DNA of 64,000 nucleotides, from NCBI GenBank assembly GCA_032622095.1, contig CP136065.1, positions 240,229,530-240,293,529 on the forward strand, given 5' to 3'. The notes under the pieces were generated by a model that saw only the letters and a list, made by a program, of their open reading frames with translations, searched no databases and was not told the DNA's origin. The stretch is from Siphonodentalium dalli (taxonomy: Eukaryota > Mollusca > Scaphopoda > Gadilida > Siphonodentaliidae). A program made the translations under genes and the position numbers. Shown here piece after piece: positions 22,322-34,368 of this stretch (its first letter is position 1; each line of letters begins with the position of its first letter).

Positions 22322-22477
22322 TCAAGTCCGGATCTAGTGTGACTGACATTTGCAGCATGATGTCCCTAGAGGGTTAATTTGGTGATGCTAGCCCATTGTG
22401 CATGGCTGCATCACTAAATTCACCCTCTGGGGACCTCATTCTGCAAATGACAGACATACTAATTTAAGGCTTGACTG
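22322..22477. mobile_element. Family C element, single hairpin
   Basis: ATTTGCAGCATGATGTCCCT faces GGACCTCATTCTGCAAATGA. Both outer flanks resemble family C termini (CTAGTGTGACTGAC at the left, GACATACTAATTTAAGGCTT at the right). Probably a collapsed copy in which only one hairpin remains between two ends. Confidence 0.8.
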
Positions 22478-23132
22478 TATGTACAGTCACATGTACATAC
22501 CGGTAGTAAGTACTGGTATTTCAAATAAGTGCAACACAAAGCGTCAACATACATGTACCGTATGATCAACTCTGACAAATTTGTAAAGGGTTGGGAATTT
22601 GGGGGAATTCATACAATTACTAGTAATAACAAACCTGTTGTGATGTATAAACATGCTTATTAAGCATAAAACACAACACTATTCATGTGACCATGTGATA
22701 ATTAGTATGTGACAGTGGGGTTTCCGCGGTAGCATTAGTGATATTACTTGCATGTCGTAATTATTAATATGCAATTATGGAAACCGGTACAGAAGTCGCT
22801 GGTGCCCTCAATTACATAGTCAGAAAATCAAGATTTATCGTTAAGTTATTGCCATCCAATTCCCCAATAACCCCAGATAAAGGTCATAAGATAACGAAGT
22901 ATAGGGAGTCTATAAAGGGGATGATGCTGTATGGTGATTCTTTGATGTGGACTGCGGAGAAACTCATTGAGATCTTACTCATCAAATACGAGTATAATAG
23001 TTCTAATTGTAGATGGGATGCATGTGAATGTAGCGTAATATCATGATATGAACACACTTCCTGAACTCAAATTAATATGATTGAAATTCGGAGGCAATAC
23101 ATGTATATAATAATCCCACATACAAAGATCAA
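22478..23132. other. Unassigned DNA with an open frame
   Basis: A plus-strand frame of 89 codons (22777-23046) contains no motif I recognise. GGTTTCCGCGGTAGC near 22720 resembles a hAT-type end but has no partner. Confidence 0.35.
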
Positions 23133-23525
23133 TTGTACAAGCCTGAGTTTAGTGTGTCTGTCATTTGCAGAATGAGGTCCCCAGAGGGTGAATTTATTAA
23201 TGCTATCCCACATAGTGGGCAAGCATCACTAAATTCACCTTCTGGGGACCTCATTCTACTTAGGCCTCTTCTCTGGAAAGTTTCTTTATTATCAATTTCT
23301 ATAGAAACTTCTTCACATATATTCAATTTCTTTTTTAGTTTAGTTTCTCTATATCCCCAAATCGGCAGATGACACATTGCATTATCAAGGTTCCCAATGG
23401 GTGTACATCACAATATACACCATTTGGGAACCTCAATCTGAGTATATGTCTCCCATAGCAGATGAGTCCAGATTAAGGTCCCAAGAGGGTGAATTTGGTG
23501 ATAGAGTCCCCTAAAAGCCAAACAT
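23133..23525. mobile_element. Family C element, right hairpin truncated
   Basis: Starts ACAAGCCTGAGTTTAGTGTG. Hairpin 1 is intact (23167-23258). Hairpin 2 (TTCCCAATGGGTGTACATCA ... CACCATTTGGGAAC) follows. The third hairpin is cut after CAAGAGGGTGAATTTGGTGA. Confidence 0.85.
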
Positions 23526-23639
23526 TCTCTGAAAAATACTTGCCATGCTCACAGCCAATTTCCAGCTGTTTTCAATTTTCACACAGAAGTTAAATAAACG
23601 CTCTTTATGTCCCCCATACCAGGAATAGACTAACAGTAA

Positions 23640-23850
23640 CACGAAATGTTCTTCTCTGTTCCATGCTGCGCAAATGGCTGTATTTTGTTTGGGAAAGTAT
23701 TTTTTATGACTTCAATGCATTATTCTGGGACATATAATGCTCGTAGAAAGGTAGTTAAAGTATTTATCGACCTATTTTGATACCGGGAAAAATTCAAAGG
23801 CGAATATTATTAGGTGTATTTTGGAGCGCAAACTGCCACGTGGCTTTAAG
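23640..23850 (+). repeat. Dispersed repeat L, copy 1
   Basis: TTTTTTATGACTTCAATGCA, ATAATGCTCGTAGAAAGGTA and GTGTATTTTGGAGCGCAAAC recur in the same order at 27440-27580. No coding recognised. Confidence 0.7.
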
Positions 23851-23924
23851 AAACAATAGCCGTAACTAGATTGTATGCATATACATGTACATAACACCCC
23901 TGTTAATCCTTTCAATACTCAAAG

Positions 23925-24230
23925 CCTGCCAATATTTTGTGCAAAATTGAAAATTAGTTTTCCTAAAATTGCAAATTCTGTGGAGATTGACACAAGAGTA
24001 CATAAACCCCATATTCATGAAGAAAATTGCAAGGAGGTGGGAATGCCTAATTAAGAGCATATAACAGTATCCTATTGTACTGTATTGATCACTAGTTCTC
24101 TTAAAATTTCAAAGATAGACACAAAGAGTACAGAAACTCTGTATAGAATATTTGAAGGAGGTGGGAATCCCTAATTAAGTTTATAACAATATCCTATTGT
24201 AGTGTATTGAACATCGGTCTCTTTAAAAAG
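23925..24230 (+). repeat. Two ~115-130 bp units of repeat D
   Basis: Both units contain GACACAARGAGTACA, AAGGAGGTGGGAATSCCTAA and TATCCTATTGTA. A third unit sits at 25160-25255 (AGTTCTCTTAATATTTCAAA, GGGAGGTGAGAATCCCTAA), and its tail resumes at about 25567 after a family A insertion. Confidence 0.7.
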
Positions 24231-24507
24231 CCGACGATGTTTTTTAAACATATTTACGTCTCATTCATAATCAGTTACTGACTTGATGGGATTCCCTTCA
24301 TTTCATTGGAGAGTGGCGCAGCACACGTGCGATTTCATTGGTAAGCAGTATCCCGAAGACATTGGGCGAGTTACTAAAATTAGTAAAAATGTGGCAAAAA
24401 TTTATTAAATTTTCCCCGATACACAGGTTTATTCAGTGTTGTTATATATGCGCCATTACAATAGGTTTTTTTTCCCTGGTATGTGGTATTATTTTTAGAA
24501 TTTTATT

Positions 24508-24906
24508 TTAACCCTTTACCCAACAGAAGGGCCCTGTGCCAATGCATTCTCTTATATATGCGAGTCGACCATAGGTCGCCTCGCATATATAAGAGAATGC
24601 ATTGGCTTAACACATTAAAATTATAAAATTGTTAAAGAATGTAAGAAAAAATGGTAAAAAGTGTTAAAAAAAGATTTTTTTTAGGCCAATGCATTCTCTT
24701 ATATATGCGAGGCGACCTATGGTCGACTCGCATATATAAGAGAATGCATTGGCACAGGGCATAACTGTAACTATCACAATGTGGTCAAGGAGCCGGTTCC
24801 AATGATATCCATATTTGTATGGTTCTATTGAGACAGACCGAAGATATTTTAGGCTGTTGAAGCTTTATTTGGCCGGTTTTGGCCGGTTTATTGGGTAAAG
24901 GGTCAA
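24508..24906. mobile_element. Family B MITE, near full length, reverse orientation
   Basis: TTAACCCTTTACCCAACAGA at the left and TTATTGGGTAAAGGGTCAA at the right (the TTAA has mutated to TCAA). Both hairpin modules are intact (24531-24606 and 24684-24760) and are separated by an A/T-rich spacer with AAAGAATGTAAGAAAAAATG. The 140 bp after the right module (ACTATCACAATGTGGTCAAG ... GCCGGTTT) is a single-sided tail seen in most copies. Confidence 0.9.
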
Positions 24907-24980
24907 TAATGTGACATCATCTCGAAAAAGCCCTGCCATTAATTACCGGCAATGAGATATGAACATGGGATCTAGAGATG

Positions 24981-25126
24981 TACAGTAATGCCCTAAGTAA
25001 TCGACGCCATAACCACAGCGGAATTATGGGTAACGTTTCAGTATTTAGTTGGAAATATGGCTTGTTGCCATTCATCGGAAAGCTCTTGGGGAGATAATCG
25101 ACTGTTATATCGACTGCATTACTGTA
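24981..25126. mobile_element. Family A MITE, truncated
   Basis: The left arm TACAGTAATGCCCTAAGTAA runs to CGGAAAGCTC, then TCGACTGCATTACTGTA closes the element, so most of the right arm is deleted. Confidence 0.85.
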
Positions 25127-25257
25127 AATATGGTAAAATATGGTCAACTTCTTAAAGAGACTGATTGGACACTAGTTCTCTTAATATTTCAAAGATCGAC
25201 ACAGCGTCCAGAAACTCCATATATAAAATTGCAGGGAGGTGAGAATCCCTAATCAAT

Positions 25258-25566
25258 TGCAGTAATGTCCTAAATAATCGACTCCTTAACCACAGCAGAA
25301 TTATGGGTAACTTTTCAGGATTTAGTTGGAAATATGGCTTGTTGCCATTAATCGGAAAGCTCTCAGTGAGATAATCGACTCCTTAACCACAGCAGAATTA
25401 TGGGTAACTTTTCAGGATTGAGTAGGAAATATGGCTTGTTGCCATTCATTGGAAAGCTCTCACTGAGGGCTTTCTGATGAATGGCAACAAGCCAATGACT
25501 AAATCCTGAAATGTTACCAATAATTCTGCTGTGGTTAAGGGGTCGATTATTTAGGGCATTACTGTA
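25258..25566. mobile_element. Family A MITE with doubled left arm
   Basis: The left arm occurs at 25258-25370. A second left arm starting at TCGACTCCTTAACC (25376) is followed by the right arm, ending GCATTACTGTA at 25566. The inner copy lacks the outer TACAGTAATGCCC, so it reads as an internal arm duplication. Confidence 0.85.
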
Positions 25567-26131
25567 CCACATAACAATATCCCTTTATTTACTCCATTGT
25601 GGTGCACTTGATCCTCAGGTGATCTCATCTCTTTGATTGAGAATGCGTCTTAGCACATACATTGTGTGAGTCGTGATTCACATCAGAGTAATGAGAACAG
25701 CACCAGACTTTCTATCGAATCAATTTCATCTGCATTCACGTGACCCTACGAGGGGTCAATCCCATTTTCGCTCAGGGACCAAAAAGTACTAACAGTGTTT
25801 CATTAGCGAACGTGTGATTTGCGTGAATTTATGGGAATTTGATGACCGAATATGCCAGACCGAATCTCAAGCAAGAACACAATAAATGAATGTTATTTGT
25901 GTTGTCCACTCTTAATCCTGTTAAATGCGAAATGGACTGGTTGACACATATTCCCACAATGACCGGACATCAATCTCCTCGCCTCTTCAGTATTAGGCTA
26001 TTTCCTCAAACACATGTGTCTTGTTTGTCTTCACCACCATTAACGGCACACAAAATGGGAATTGTCCGCCAGCAGATTGGATGAGAAACCCTGGCTACAA
26101 TGAAGATCAAGCAATGATCTAGGGCAGGAAT

Positions 26132-26639
26132 TAGATCATGCCATGAATCTCTATACTCTGGCTAACGCCCGTAGAGATCATATTCCACCAGTACAAAACC
26201 TGGAAACTTTTTTAAGTTTTGACAGGGAACCTTATAAAGTAGAAAAAATAATGTGGGGTGTATATTCTTAGTTATTATCTGTTCCTTAATAATGTACTTC
26301 ACTGTAGGTGAAGGTCCCAACTCGAAATTTCACGATTTAAGTGAACTTGTGAGTAATTTTGCTTTGCATCGCTTACAATTATAGAATTTCTAATTGGTAA
26401 TTAATTCGATGTTTATTGCGATATCGGCTCATAAAAGTCAGAGAAAAGCATGCAATATTGAGTTGGGACATTCACCTACAGTGAAGTACATTATTAAGGA
26501 ACAACCAAGAAATATATTCCCCACGTTATTTTTTCGATTTTATAAGGTTCCCTGTCAAAAATTCAAAAAGTTCCTGGGTTTTGTACTGGTGGAATATGAT
26601 CTCTACGGGCGTTAGAGTAGAGATTCATGGCATGATCTA
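26132..26639. mobile_element. Family G element
   Basis: Starts TAGATCATGCCATGAATCTC and ends AGATTCATGGCATGATCTA. Internal inverted blocks include AACGCCCGTAGAGATCATAT and GACAGGGAACCTTATAAAGT near both ends, and TTCACTGTAGGTGAAGGTCC facing ACATTCACCTACAGTGAAGT. A target duplication is not clear here. Confidence 0.85.
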
Positions 26640-26755
26640 AGGCATGAACTAGCCCAGAGGGCGTCTGGGGAGACATCTTCTCCCTGAAATGTGTAACCTC
26701 ACTATTTTTGTTCCAGAGAGAAGTGACTTCTCTGTCATAAACTAGTAACTACATG

Positions 26756-26981
26756 TACAGTAATGCCCTAAATAATCGACTCCTTAACAACAGCATAATT
26801 ACAATGTTTATGGGTAACTTTTTAGGATTTAGTCGGAAATATGGCTTGTTGCCATTCATCGGAAAGCTCTCAGTGAGAGCTTTCCGATGAATGGCAACAA
26901 GCCATATTTCCGACTAAATCCTGAAAAATTACCCATAATTCTGCTGCGATTAAGAAGTCGATTATTTAGGGCATCACTGTA
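26756..26981. mobile_element. Family A MITE, full length
   Basis: Left TACAGTAATGCCCTAAATAA and right TTATTTAGGGCATCACTGTA, with a perfect internal tip CTCTCAGTGAGAG. A small insertion (ACAATGTTT) distinguishes the left arm. Confidence 0.9.
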
Positions 26982-27767
26982 TACTGTATACACTCGTCAT
27001 TTAGTCTCATTCCGGATGATAATCCCAGGCTAAGTTTTTGGTGCAAAAAAAATGATGGGTTGATCCTCTAAGAAAAGCCCACCCCCTTTTTTTAGAACTG
27101 TTTAACTCTGGATCAGATGACAAAAAAATAAAAAAAAATATGATTGCAATATATAAGATGATCTTTGTGTGTTATTTTAAATATTTTTCTAATATAATAG
27201 AACAAAATGGTTTTCATCAAATAAAATAATATGCAGCATGATTCATATAAATACAATATTAGATTAGCTCTATGATGATTAAATCGAAGAGAAAGCAGTG
27301 TGTGAAGTTTTTAAATAGTTTCATGTTAAGATAAGTCAATACATATACCTTTTCCAGACATTCTATTTCCGATTCCAGAGTTTGGATAAATACAAATGGC
27401 TGTTATTGATTAGGACACAATCATCGCGTTCAAATTTGTATTTTTTATGACTTCAGTGCATCTTCCTGAGACATAATGCTCGTAGAAAGGTAGTTCAGGT
27501 ATCTAGTATCGTTACCAGGAAAAATTAAAAAACAAATTTAATGTGTGTATTTTGGAGCGCAAACCACCATGTGGCTTTAACTTGATATCACGTACATATC
27601 ACAGACACCTTGAGAATAAGTATACAACTAAAGGTGTTATAATTTTGACTTACCGGTACGATAATATACACATCATGGCTTATACCAGTAAATTTATGGT
27701 ACAGTATACATGGCACAACAGTCAAACTATCAATATACAGGAATTGGTTTTATGAGGGGAAAAATAT
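26982..27767. other. Unassigned DNA with repeat L copy 2
   Basis: About 27405-27580 is repeat L copy 2. The rest holds A/T-rich sequence and no recognised gene. Confidence 0.5.
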
Positions 27768-27905
27768 CCTGTGCCAATGCATTCTCTTATATACAAGGAG
27801 CCTTGCATTTATAAAAGAATACATTGGCCAAACAATATTTACCTTGACCTTGTAAGCAAATGTATTCTCTTATATATATGACGACTCCCTGTGAGAGCCC
27901 AGACA
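27768..27905. mobile_element. Decayed family B hairpin fragments
   Basis: TCCTGTGCCAATGCATTCTC with TTATAAAAGAATACATTGGC is one diverged hairpin. AAATGTATTCTCTTATATAT (27858) begins a second that is never closed locally. Its expected closing half (AAGAGAATGCACTGGCAC) appears at 29116-29133, after the TTAA element described next. Confidence 0.6.
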
Positions 27906-27908
27906 TGT

Positions 27909-29116
27909 TTAACTCTTTCATCCCTGAATATACAGATATAGATGTCACAGAACCCTGGATTATCAGCTTTCCTAAGCAAAAATTATGTGTCCCTGGTGTA
28001 TTGCTGCAATACGACCATTCGAGTGATGTCGGGTATGGCAAACAGCTTGTTTTATGATTGTTAACAAGTGACCTTCACTTTATGTTATAAATCAGTTGGG
28101 GCGTCACATCTAAATAATATATCAGGTGTATGCAGGTGAGAACCGAGAAGGGACATTGAACCCCAATATATGCAAGAGTCGCATGTATCACCTGTATCTG
28201 GGATATCAACTTCACATATCAATGTTTTCCCACAAATATATACATATATATGTCATTCAAGTGTTGTGTATAAACGTGGTTGTGATGACCCTCTGCGTGG
28301 TTTCAAATGTTTACCACTTGGTTCATTGAACATAATTGCTTTATCAAAGGCAAGAGCTGATCAGTACTAACCTAGCTAGTATGCCCAAAACGCAATTTGA
28401 CCGAAACAGACATACATGTACATGTATACTCCCACATTTAGCAATTTTAGACCCACAGGGATTTACTTGTCAGTAAGTTGAAGAATTATGAGTAACATTC
28501 CAAATAAAACAACTCCCAATGTCCTGATCGGATTTCCAAAATGATAATGAATATCGATGTGATGTTTATAATATGCACGTGCAGCTATTATAGTTAAAGT
28601 CGCGCTGTTGTGCGGCACGGTGAATTCCGTCGATGTTCCGTCGAAAATAGGAGACATTAGACGGATACCACAAATAAAACATTGTTAGAAAGGTCAACAT
28701 TATCTTCTTTATTTCATAAACGTAATACTAATAATGTTGTCGGTATGTTTTTGTGATAAACAATAAACCAAAATCGAAATGTGACTCAAAACACCACACC
28801 TGTCAGCAGTATTGCGTCATCGATTTTAAGGAAACCCCAAAATAGTAATCGTGACGTCATACAGGTGCTGTCTATATTTAGGCTCGGAAATCCTCTTAAT
28901 GGCGTATATGTTAGGTATTCGTGCGCACCAATAAATTAGTATTGATACCGAATATCACCCAAAAGATATACAAGTTGCTAACCAATAAAATCATTTGTAC
29001 ATTATATCTCTGGAAATATTGTATTATTCCCGACAATTGCCCTCTGCCCGCTAAAGCGGGCTGCCGGGGTGAACGTAAATTACGTCGTGCCCGCTTTAGC
29101 GGGCTGAAAGAGTTAA
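27909..29116. mobile_element. Candidate 1.2 kb TTAA element
   Basis: TTAACTCTTTCATCCC at the left and GCGGGCTGAAAGAGTTAA at the right give a 12 bp inverted terminus with TTAA at both ends. A strong internal inverted pair (GCCCGCTAAAGCGGGC, 29042-29057, and its near copy at 29090-29106) lies beside the right end. The interior has several short frames (minus 28463-28657 has a hydrophobic stretch) but no transposase motif I recognise. It seems to have landed in an older family B hairpin. Confidence 0.5.
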
Positions 29117-29714
29117 GAGAATGCACTGGCACATGATCTTGCTGCTTTCTCCTCATGAAAGGGTTAAACAAGTAAATGATTTTTTTGTGATACCAGTGAA
29201 ATAACGTCCTTTTTTTCTGGTTGAAAATACTCAGAAACGATCTAACACACAATTAAACTGAACAGTAAAGTCAACCTAATTTAGCATCATTAATGAGAGT
29301 AGAACAGGTGTACAGATAAGAAAACTCATTAGCACAGAATGAAATGTTACCTGAGAACCGGACATAACGCTCATGATGTTTCATCAGAATGGAAATAAAA
29401 TGAGACTTGTTTCAGTCTAGCGCACTCTGTTGCTAGGTTGTGCTTCAGGCACTTGGAAATATCATCAATGTTTCATCAGATTCTGGTCATAAACACTAGA
29501 AGTTCATGCACTCAATGGCATTACAATGACAACTTGCGGAAATCATGAAATGTGGTTATCTCGCTCCTATCTGAACAACTACAATAACATGATGTTTTTT
29601 GAGTTTGTTAACATAATTGGCACATTTTTACTCAAATTTATTCGCTATGTGGACTGAAATGGACATCAATTGGAACAATTCTAACTCTAGAAGGTGTTAA
29701 AGATGCATAATCTA
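29117..29714. other. Unassigned DNA
   Basis: Begins with the closing half of a family B hairpin (to about 29133). I recognise nothing else. Confidence 0.4.
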
Positions 29715-30100
29715 ATTAAGTACCCCTCAATAGCACTTATTTGGATTCGGGGGTAAAAAATATACGATTTGAGTTGAGGAACCCACCTACCAAAGCTCAG
29801 AGTTATTAGATATCAATTTTTGAAATCTATTATTTTGAACCATCAAGACTTATTAGTGGCCCAGTAAAATGTTAACGAGCCGATGGTCTCGGACCAAATT
29901 GCAGATGAAGATGGATAACTCTAAAATCAAAAGGCTTTGTGATGATAATAAGGCCAAACGTCCTCGAACAACATGTTGATAAATAATGCATTTTAGCAAT
30001 TTTATATACATGTTGTCGACGGTGGTTAGCATTATTTTTGGGCAATTAATCGATTCTGATAACTGAAGCGGCATTTCTAAAAATGTTATTGTTGATAGAA
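29715..30100. mobile_element. Family E element, degraded
   Basis: Shares GATTCGGGGGTAAAAAATAT, AAAGCTCAGAGTTATTAGAT and GGGCAATTAATCGATTCTGA with the copies at 45.7 and 49.2 kb in the same order. The left terminus has decayed to TTAAGTACCCCTCAATAG. The right end is missing beyond ATGTTATTGTTG. Confidence 0.75.
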
Positions 30101-31421
30101 ATTATGCCAAGAATATTGTTCGAGACCACTTACAATTTTATATGCCCATAAATTCAAAAAAAGATGTTGATTGCTTATAATTTATAATATATAATACCTG
30201 CAACATTAATTTGAACATATACTAGAAAGAATTATCGGAAATCTGTTTGTTATAAAAATTCACAATTTCCGTTGGTCGAGTACCCAGTTCAAACGATTGT
30301 ACAAAATTTTATTGGTTAATTTTGCATACAAAGAAAAGGCGCGATAAAAGGAGGTCAAGGCCGCTCAAGAAAAATCTCAACTTGAAGGTAAACAAAATGA
30401 AACAGACACAGAGGAACAACCAACAATTTATTCATTAAAACTCACTTTCCGAAAATTTTGGAATATAAAAATTACATGTACCAGGTAGATACCATATGAA
30501 TTGACGTAAATCGGCCTTTGAAAATTTAATTTGAAGTTTGCCGATTCATAGAACATGTAGAATGTTTTTTACAGGTGAAGCCAGTTATCACAACAGCCAT
30601 GTTATTTTGGCAACACTTTGGAGATAAATTATTTTTGGCATGTTTTATTATCAAAATATCCAACAAAGTGACCAGCTTACTTTGAATAGAACACTTTTAA
30701 TTCACTGTGAAATGATCGGTAACAAAGGACAGCCCTTGAGTTTGGCATTTTTATTCTAAGGCATTGTTTAAGTTTTTCATGAAATTCTTTACTAGCTTCT
30801 ATGGGTTTTCTACATCATTGCCTTTTGCCGTATACATGTACACTCTAGGTAGATTTGCCCTGGGGACAATCAGCTCCAATGAAAGTTAACCCTTCCCAAA
30901 TTCCTATGACGGTGACTCGGCCACATACATGTACATGTACAAACAACAAGTAACTAAGGTATTGTCAGGACTTGTCCAATCAGAATTGAGGAAAATGTGA
31001 GAGAGATGTATTATAATATGTATACTTTAAAATATTTGAAATCCATAAAAGAAACTTTAGGGTAGAGGGTTTGAAATAGGGTCGGTGGGGAAACTCCAAC
31101 CATACATGTATGGTACATATTTGTTTCTTTGGCCTAAAATAAAGTAAATCCTGAGCACATGTATTAACTTAGTCATACTTTATGTTTTATTCTATATGCC
31201 ATACTCAGAATGAATAGGAGAACTGTGCAGATGGTTGAGATCTATGTGCTTTGGAATACAGCAGATAGCTTTTCCAATCAATTCAAATGCCAGTAAAATT
31301 CCTATGAGATAAGTTTAATTTTGGAACATGTGATTTATTGATTTTAAGTTTGGTGCATATGCAAACATTCTGAGGACAAGAAGTACACATGTACCATGAA
31401 GTATCATGACTGGTGTGCACA
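30101..31421. other. Unassigned DNA
   Basis: No gene recognised. A pyrimidine tract plus acceptor-like AG at about 30575 precedes a 37-codon open plus-strand stretch, but nothing supports it as an exon. Confidence 0.4.
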
Positions 31422-31854
31422 TCTCTGAAGACCAAGCCTTGAATAGTGTCTGTCTTTTGCAGAATGAAGTCGCCAGAGGGTGAAATTAATGGTGGCTATC
31501 CCGCATGCAAGACAGGCTACATGTAGCATCACCAAATTCACTCTCTGGGAACCTTATTCTGCTGAGGCCTCAACTGATATGGGAGACCTAGGATTATCCA
31601 TTCACTAAATTCATACAGATTTTTGATTCACGATTGGTTATATTTAATTCTGTTCGAAATTTGTGTTAGGTAGTATTTTAAGTTTCCCTGGTCTATTCAT
31701 ATTTTAAACTCATGTCATCATAAGGTCTAAGCAGAATGAGGTCCCCAAAGGGTGAATTTAGTGATTCTAGCCCGCTGTGTGCGGCAGTATCACTAAATTC
31801 CCCCTATGGGGACCTCATTCTGCAAATGACAGACATAATATTTCAAGGTTTGCT
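31422..31854. mobile_element. Family C element, full span, diverged
   Basis: Hairpin 1 lies at 31459-31562 (GCAGAATGAAGTCGCCAGAG ... ACCTTATTCTGC). Hairpin 3 lies at 31732-31823 (GCAGAATGAGGTCCCCAAAG ... CATTCTGC). The termini are AAGCCTTGAATAGTGTCTGT and AGACATAATATTTCAAGGTT. Hairpin 2 has been replaced by A/T-rich sequence. Confidence 0.82.
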
Positions 31855-32403
31855 GAAGACATGCCGGTACCAGTATGATTTCAATCATTTGATTTTAACC
31901 TATTTATTGTACCACTATCATGACTTGCAGCTGCCACTATCATTTTCTATCTCACCGCTCAACAACTTCTAGACTGTTAAAATGACAGAAAAGGAAGGAG
32001 ACACCGGTACCAGTAATGATTAACAAATCAAGTCAAGGCCACTCAATTAAAGAGGCACACAATTGTCAAGCCTCAATCAAATTACACACCAAGACTCCCT
32101 CTGTTATTTACCTAGAATGCACCATATTCACAACTAAGAGATAGAGTTATTCCCCTTCCATGGAGAATAATAGACTGGTAGTACAGACCAGATCGATAAT
32201 TAAGCACAGAACACATGTGGGTACCCTGACAAAAACAACATGATCACAGTTTATTCGACGAGATAAGTTGATGTTACCATGTCTCCAATTTAAATCGACA
32301 AATCAGTGACCAGAATTACTCACCTGACATGAAACTACATGTATACCATGTCACTAATCCAGAAGTCTTTTTGTAATATACATTGTATGTCATTTCCCAG
32401 GCC

Positions 32404-32822
32404 TTAACCCTTTACCCAACAAACCGGCCAAATAAAGCTTCAACAGCCTAAAATATCTTCGGTCTGTCTCAATAGAACCATACAAATATGGATATCATTG
32501 GAACCGGCTCCTTGACCACATTGTGATAGTTACAGTTATGCCCTGTGCCAATGCATTCTCTTATATATGCGAGTCGACCATAGGTTGCCTCGCATATGCG
32601 AGTCGACCATAGGTCGCCTCGCATATATAAGAGAATGCGTTGGCCTAAACAAAATCTTTTTTTAACACTTTTTACCATTTTTTCTTACATTCTTTAACAA
32701 TTTTATAATTTTTAATGTGTTAAGCCAATGCATTCTCTTATATATGCGAGGCGACCTATGGTCGACTCGCATATATAAGAGAATGCATTGGCACAGGGCC
32801 CTTCTGTTGGGTAAAGGGTTAA
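32404..32822. mobile_element. Family B MITE with internal hairpin duplication
   Basis: TTAACCCTTTACCCAACAAA to GTTGGGTAAAGGGTTAA. The left hairpin is extended by a repeated GCATATGCGAGTCGACCATA block (32592-32613), so its tip carries two GTCGACC motifs. The right module is intact at 32724-32795. Confidence 0.9.
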
Positions 32823-33290
32823 GATTCGAAGAGAATCACCGAATCGATTCTCGTAATGATTCTCGTGAAACTTTTCCATTTTCAGTGCTTTATGACTAAC
32901 TTGATTCGGCATTTGATTCTTGCAAAATTAAATGTATTTTGTGCCCTGATTTTCCTCCGCTTAGAGTCATAGCTTGCATGTGTTATATCACGGGTCTGTC
33001 CCGAGCAGAAGTAACCAATATTACATGAATGTTCTCAACAGCCAGGATTCCCAGTGCTAAATAACTGTACATGTACTGTACCATCCATAAAATGGAGATT
33101 TTAGGTACTAGACTCAGCAGGACCGCTTAGTGTTGGGTGGTATTGGCCACCTTTCCTGGTACCACACTACATCAGACAACCGGAGACACTGTAACTTATA
33201 AAACCATGTTTTGGAGCTTCTTCTTACATAATATGGAATATGTTGTATATATTTATATAAACCTAATATCGCTTCCCATTTCCCCATAGC
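32823..33290. other. Unassigned DNA
   Basis: GAATCGATTCTCG and GATTCTCGTG repeat near 32835-32870. No gene recognised. Confidence 0.4.
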
Positions 33291-34074
33291 GTTACGGTAG
33301 ACACGCCCCCTGAGTCAATGCGTTCATACACCTATGAACGTAACGTGTCGTCACTTTCAATGTCGTTCATAGGTTTATGAAAACATTGGTCCCGGAAATC
33401 ACCGGAGATTGTCGGACATGAACGACTGCTTGAGTAGTCAGCACGTCCGGATTTGGCAAGCAATTTGTTTTGGTCTATAATCAGTGTTGTTTCCTGCACC
33501 TAAAACTCATCTCGTCTGATTACAGTACTCACGACCTCACAAATAAATCATTATGGTAGAACGGCGTGTTGTCAATTTCTTATCATCCACAACCGAAACT
33601 TAATTGTTATTTTCAGATATTATCATTCTTGAAATCAACAAGTCTTCATTCATTACAAGCTAAACAAGACATTTCGTCATATGTGTATAATGTATATACT
33701 TTACTGTGAAATTGTGTTTTACCACTCTCCGTCAACGGATTCTCACAATGTTTGGTTTTCTAAAAAACGAGGATTCGAACTGTCTGAACTGAGCTCCATG
33801 CGTTCATTTAAAGTTGAATAAATAGTGGGAAAGACAGACAATCCTAGTTGATAATGAATTTAAGTACATGTATATAAATATAAATAATAAACGGCGGATT
33901 CAACGTAGTCATGGGTTTTGACCGCGATAACAATTCAGCAAACTCCGCATGAACCCCTTCGGGGTTCATGCAGTTTGCTAAATTTTTCTCGCGCCGCCGC
34001 CGTTCATTTCTTATATAATGTGATCTGTGGATTCAAAACTTAAGTGGGCCTTTAAATACATTATGAATTTGGAT

Positions 34075-34320
34075 TGTTTTATGCCATGCATTCCCATTAT
34101 TTATTGTTTTATGCCATGCATTCCCATTATTTATTGTTTTATGCCATGCATTCCCATTATTTATTGTTTTATGCCATGCATTCCCATTATTTATTGTTTT
34201 ATGCCATGCATTCCCATTATTTATTGTTTTATGCATGCATTCCCATTATTTATTGTTTTATGCCATGCATTCCCATTATTTATTTGGATTGTTTTATGCC
34301 ATGCATTCCCATTATTTATT
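34075..34320. repeat. 30 bp minisatellite, ~8 units
   Basis: Unit TGTTTTATGCCATGCATTCC plus CATTATTTAT. Five units are identical, one lacks a base (29 bp) and one carries a TGGATT insertion. In frame it would give a ten-residue hydrophobic repeat. Confidence 0.97.
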
Positions 34321-34368
34321 CAACTCAATGGAAACTGTGGAGTGGCTAATTTCTCAATTCATCCAAAT

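Noticed and set aside
22777-23046. 89-codon plus-strand frame
   Set aside because: Same lack of support. Composition alone is not enough.
28463-28657. 64-codon minus-strand frame with a hydrophobic C-terminal stretch
   Set aside because: Could resemble a type II membrane start with a GTAAAT donor, but it lies inside a candidate transposable element and has no other support.
33760-33790. tRNA-like B box (GTTCGAATCC on the minus strand)
   Set aside because: An A-box-like GAGCTCAGTT lies too close and no cloverleaf can be drawn.
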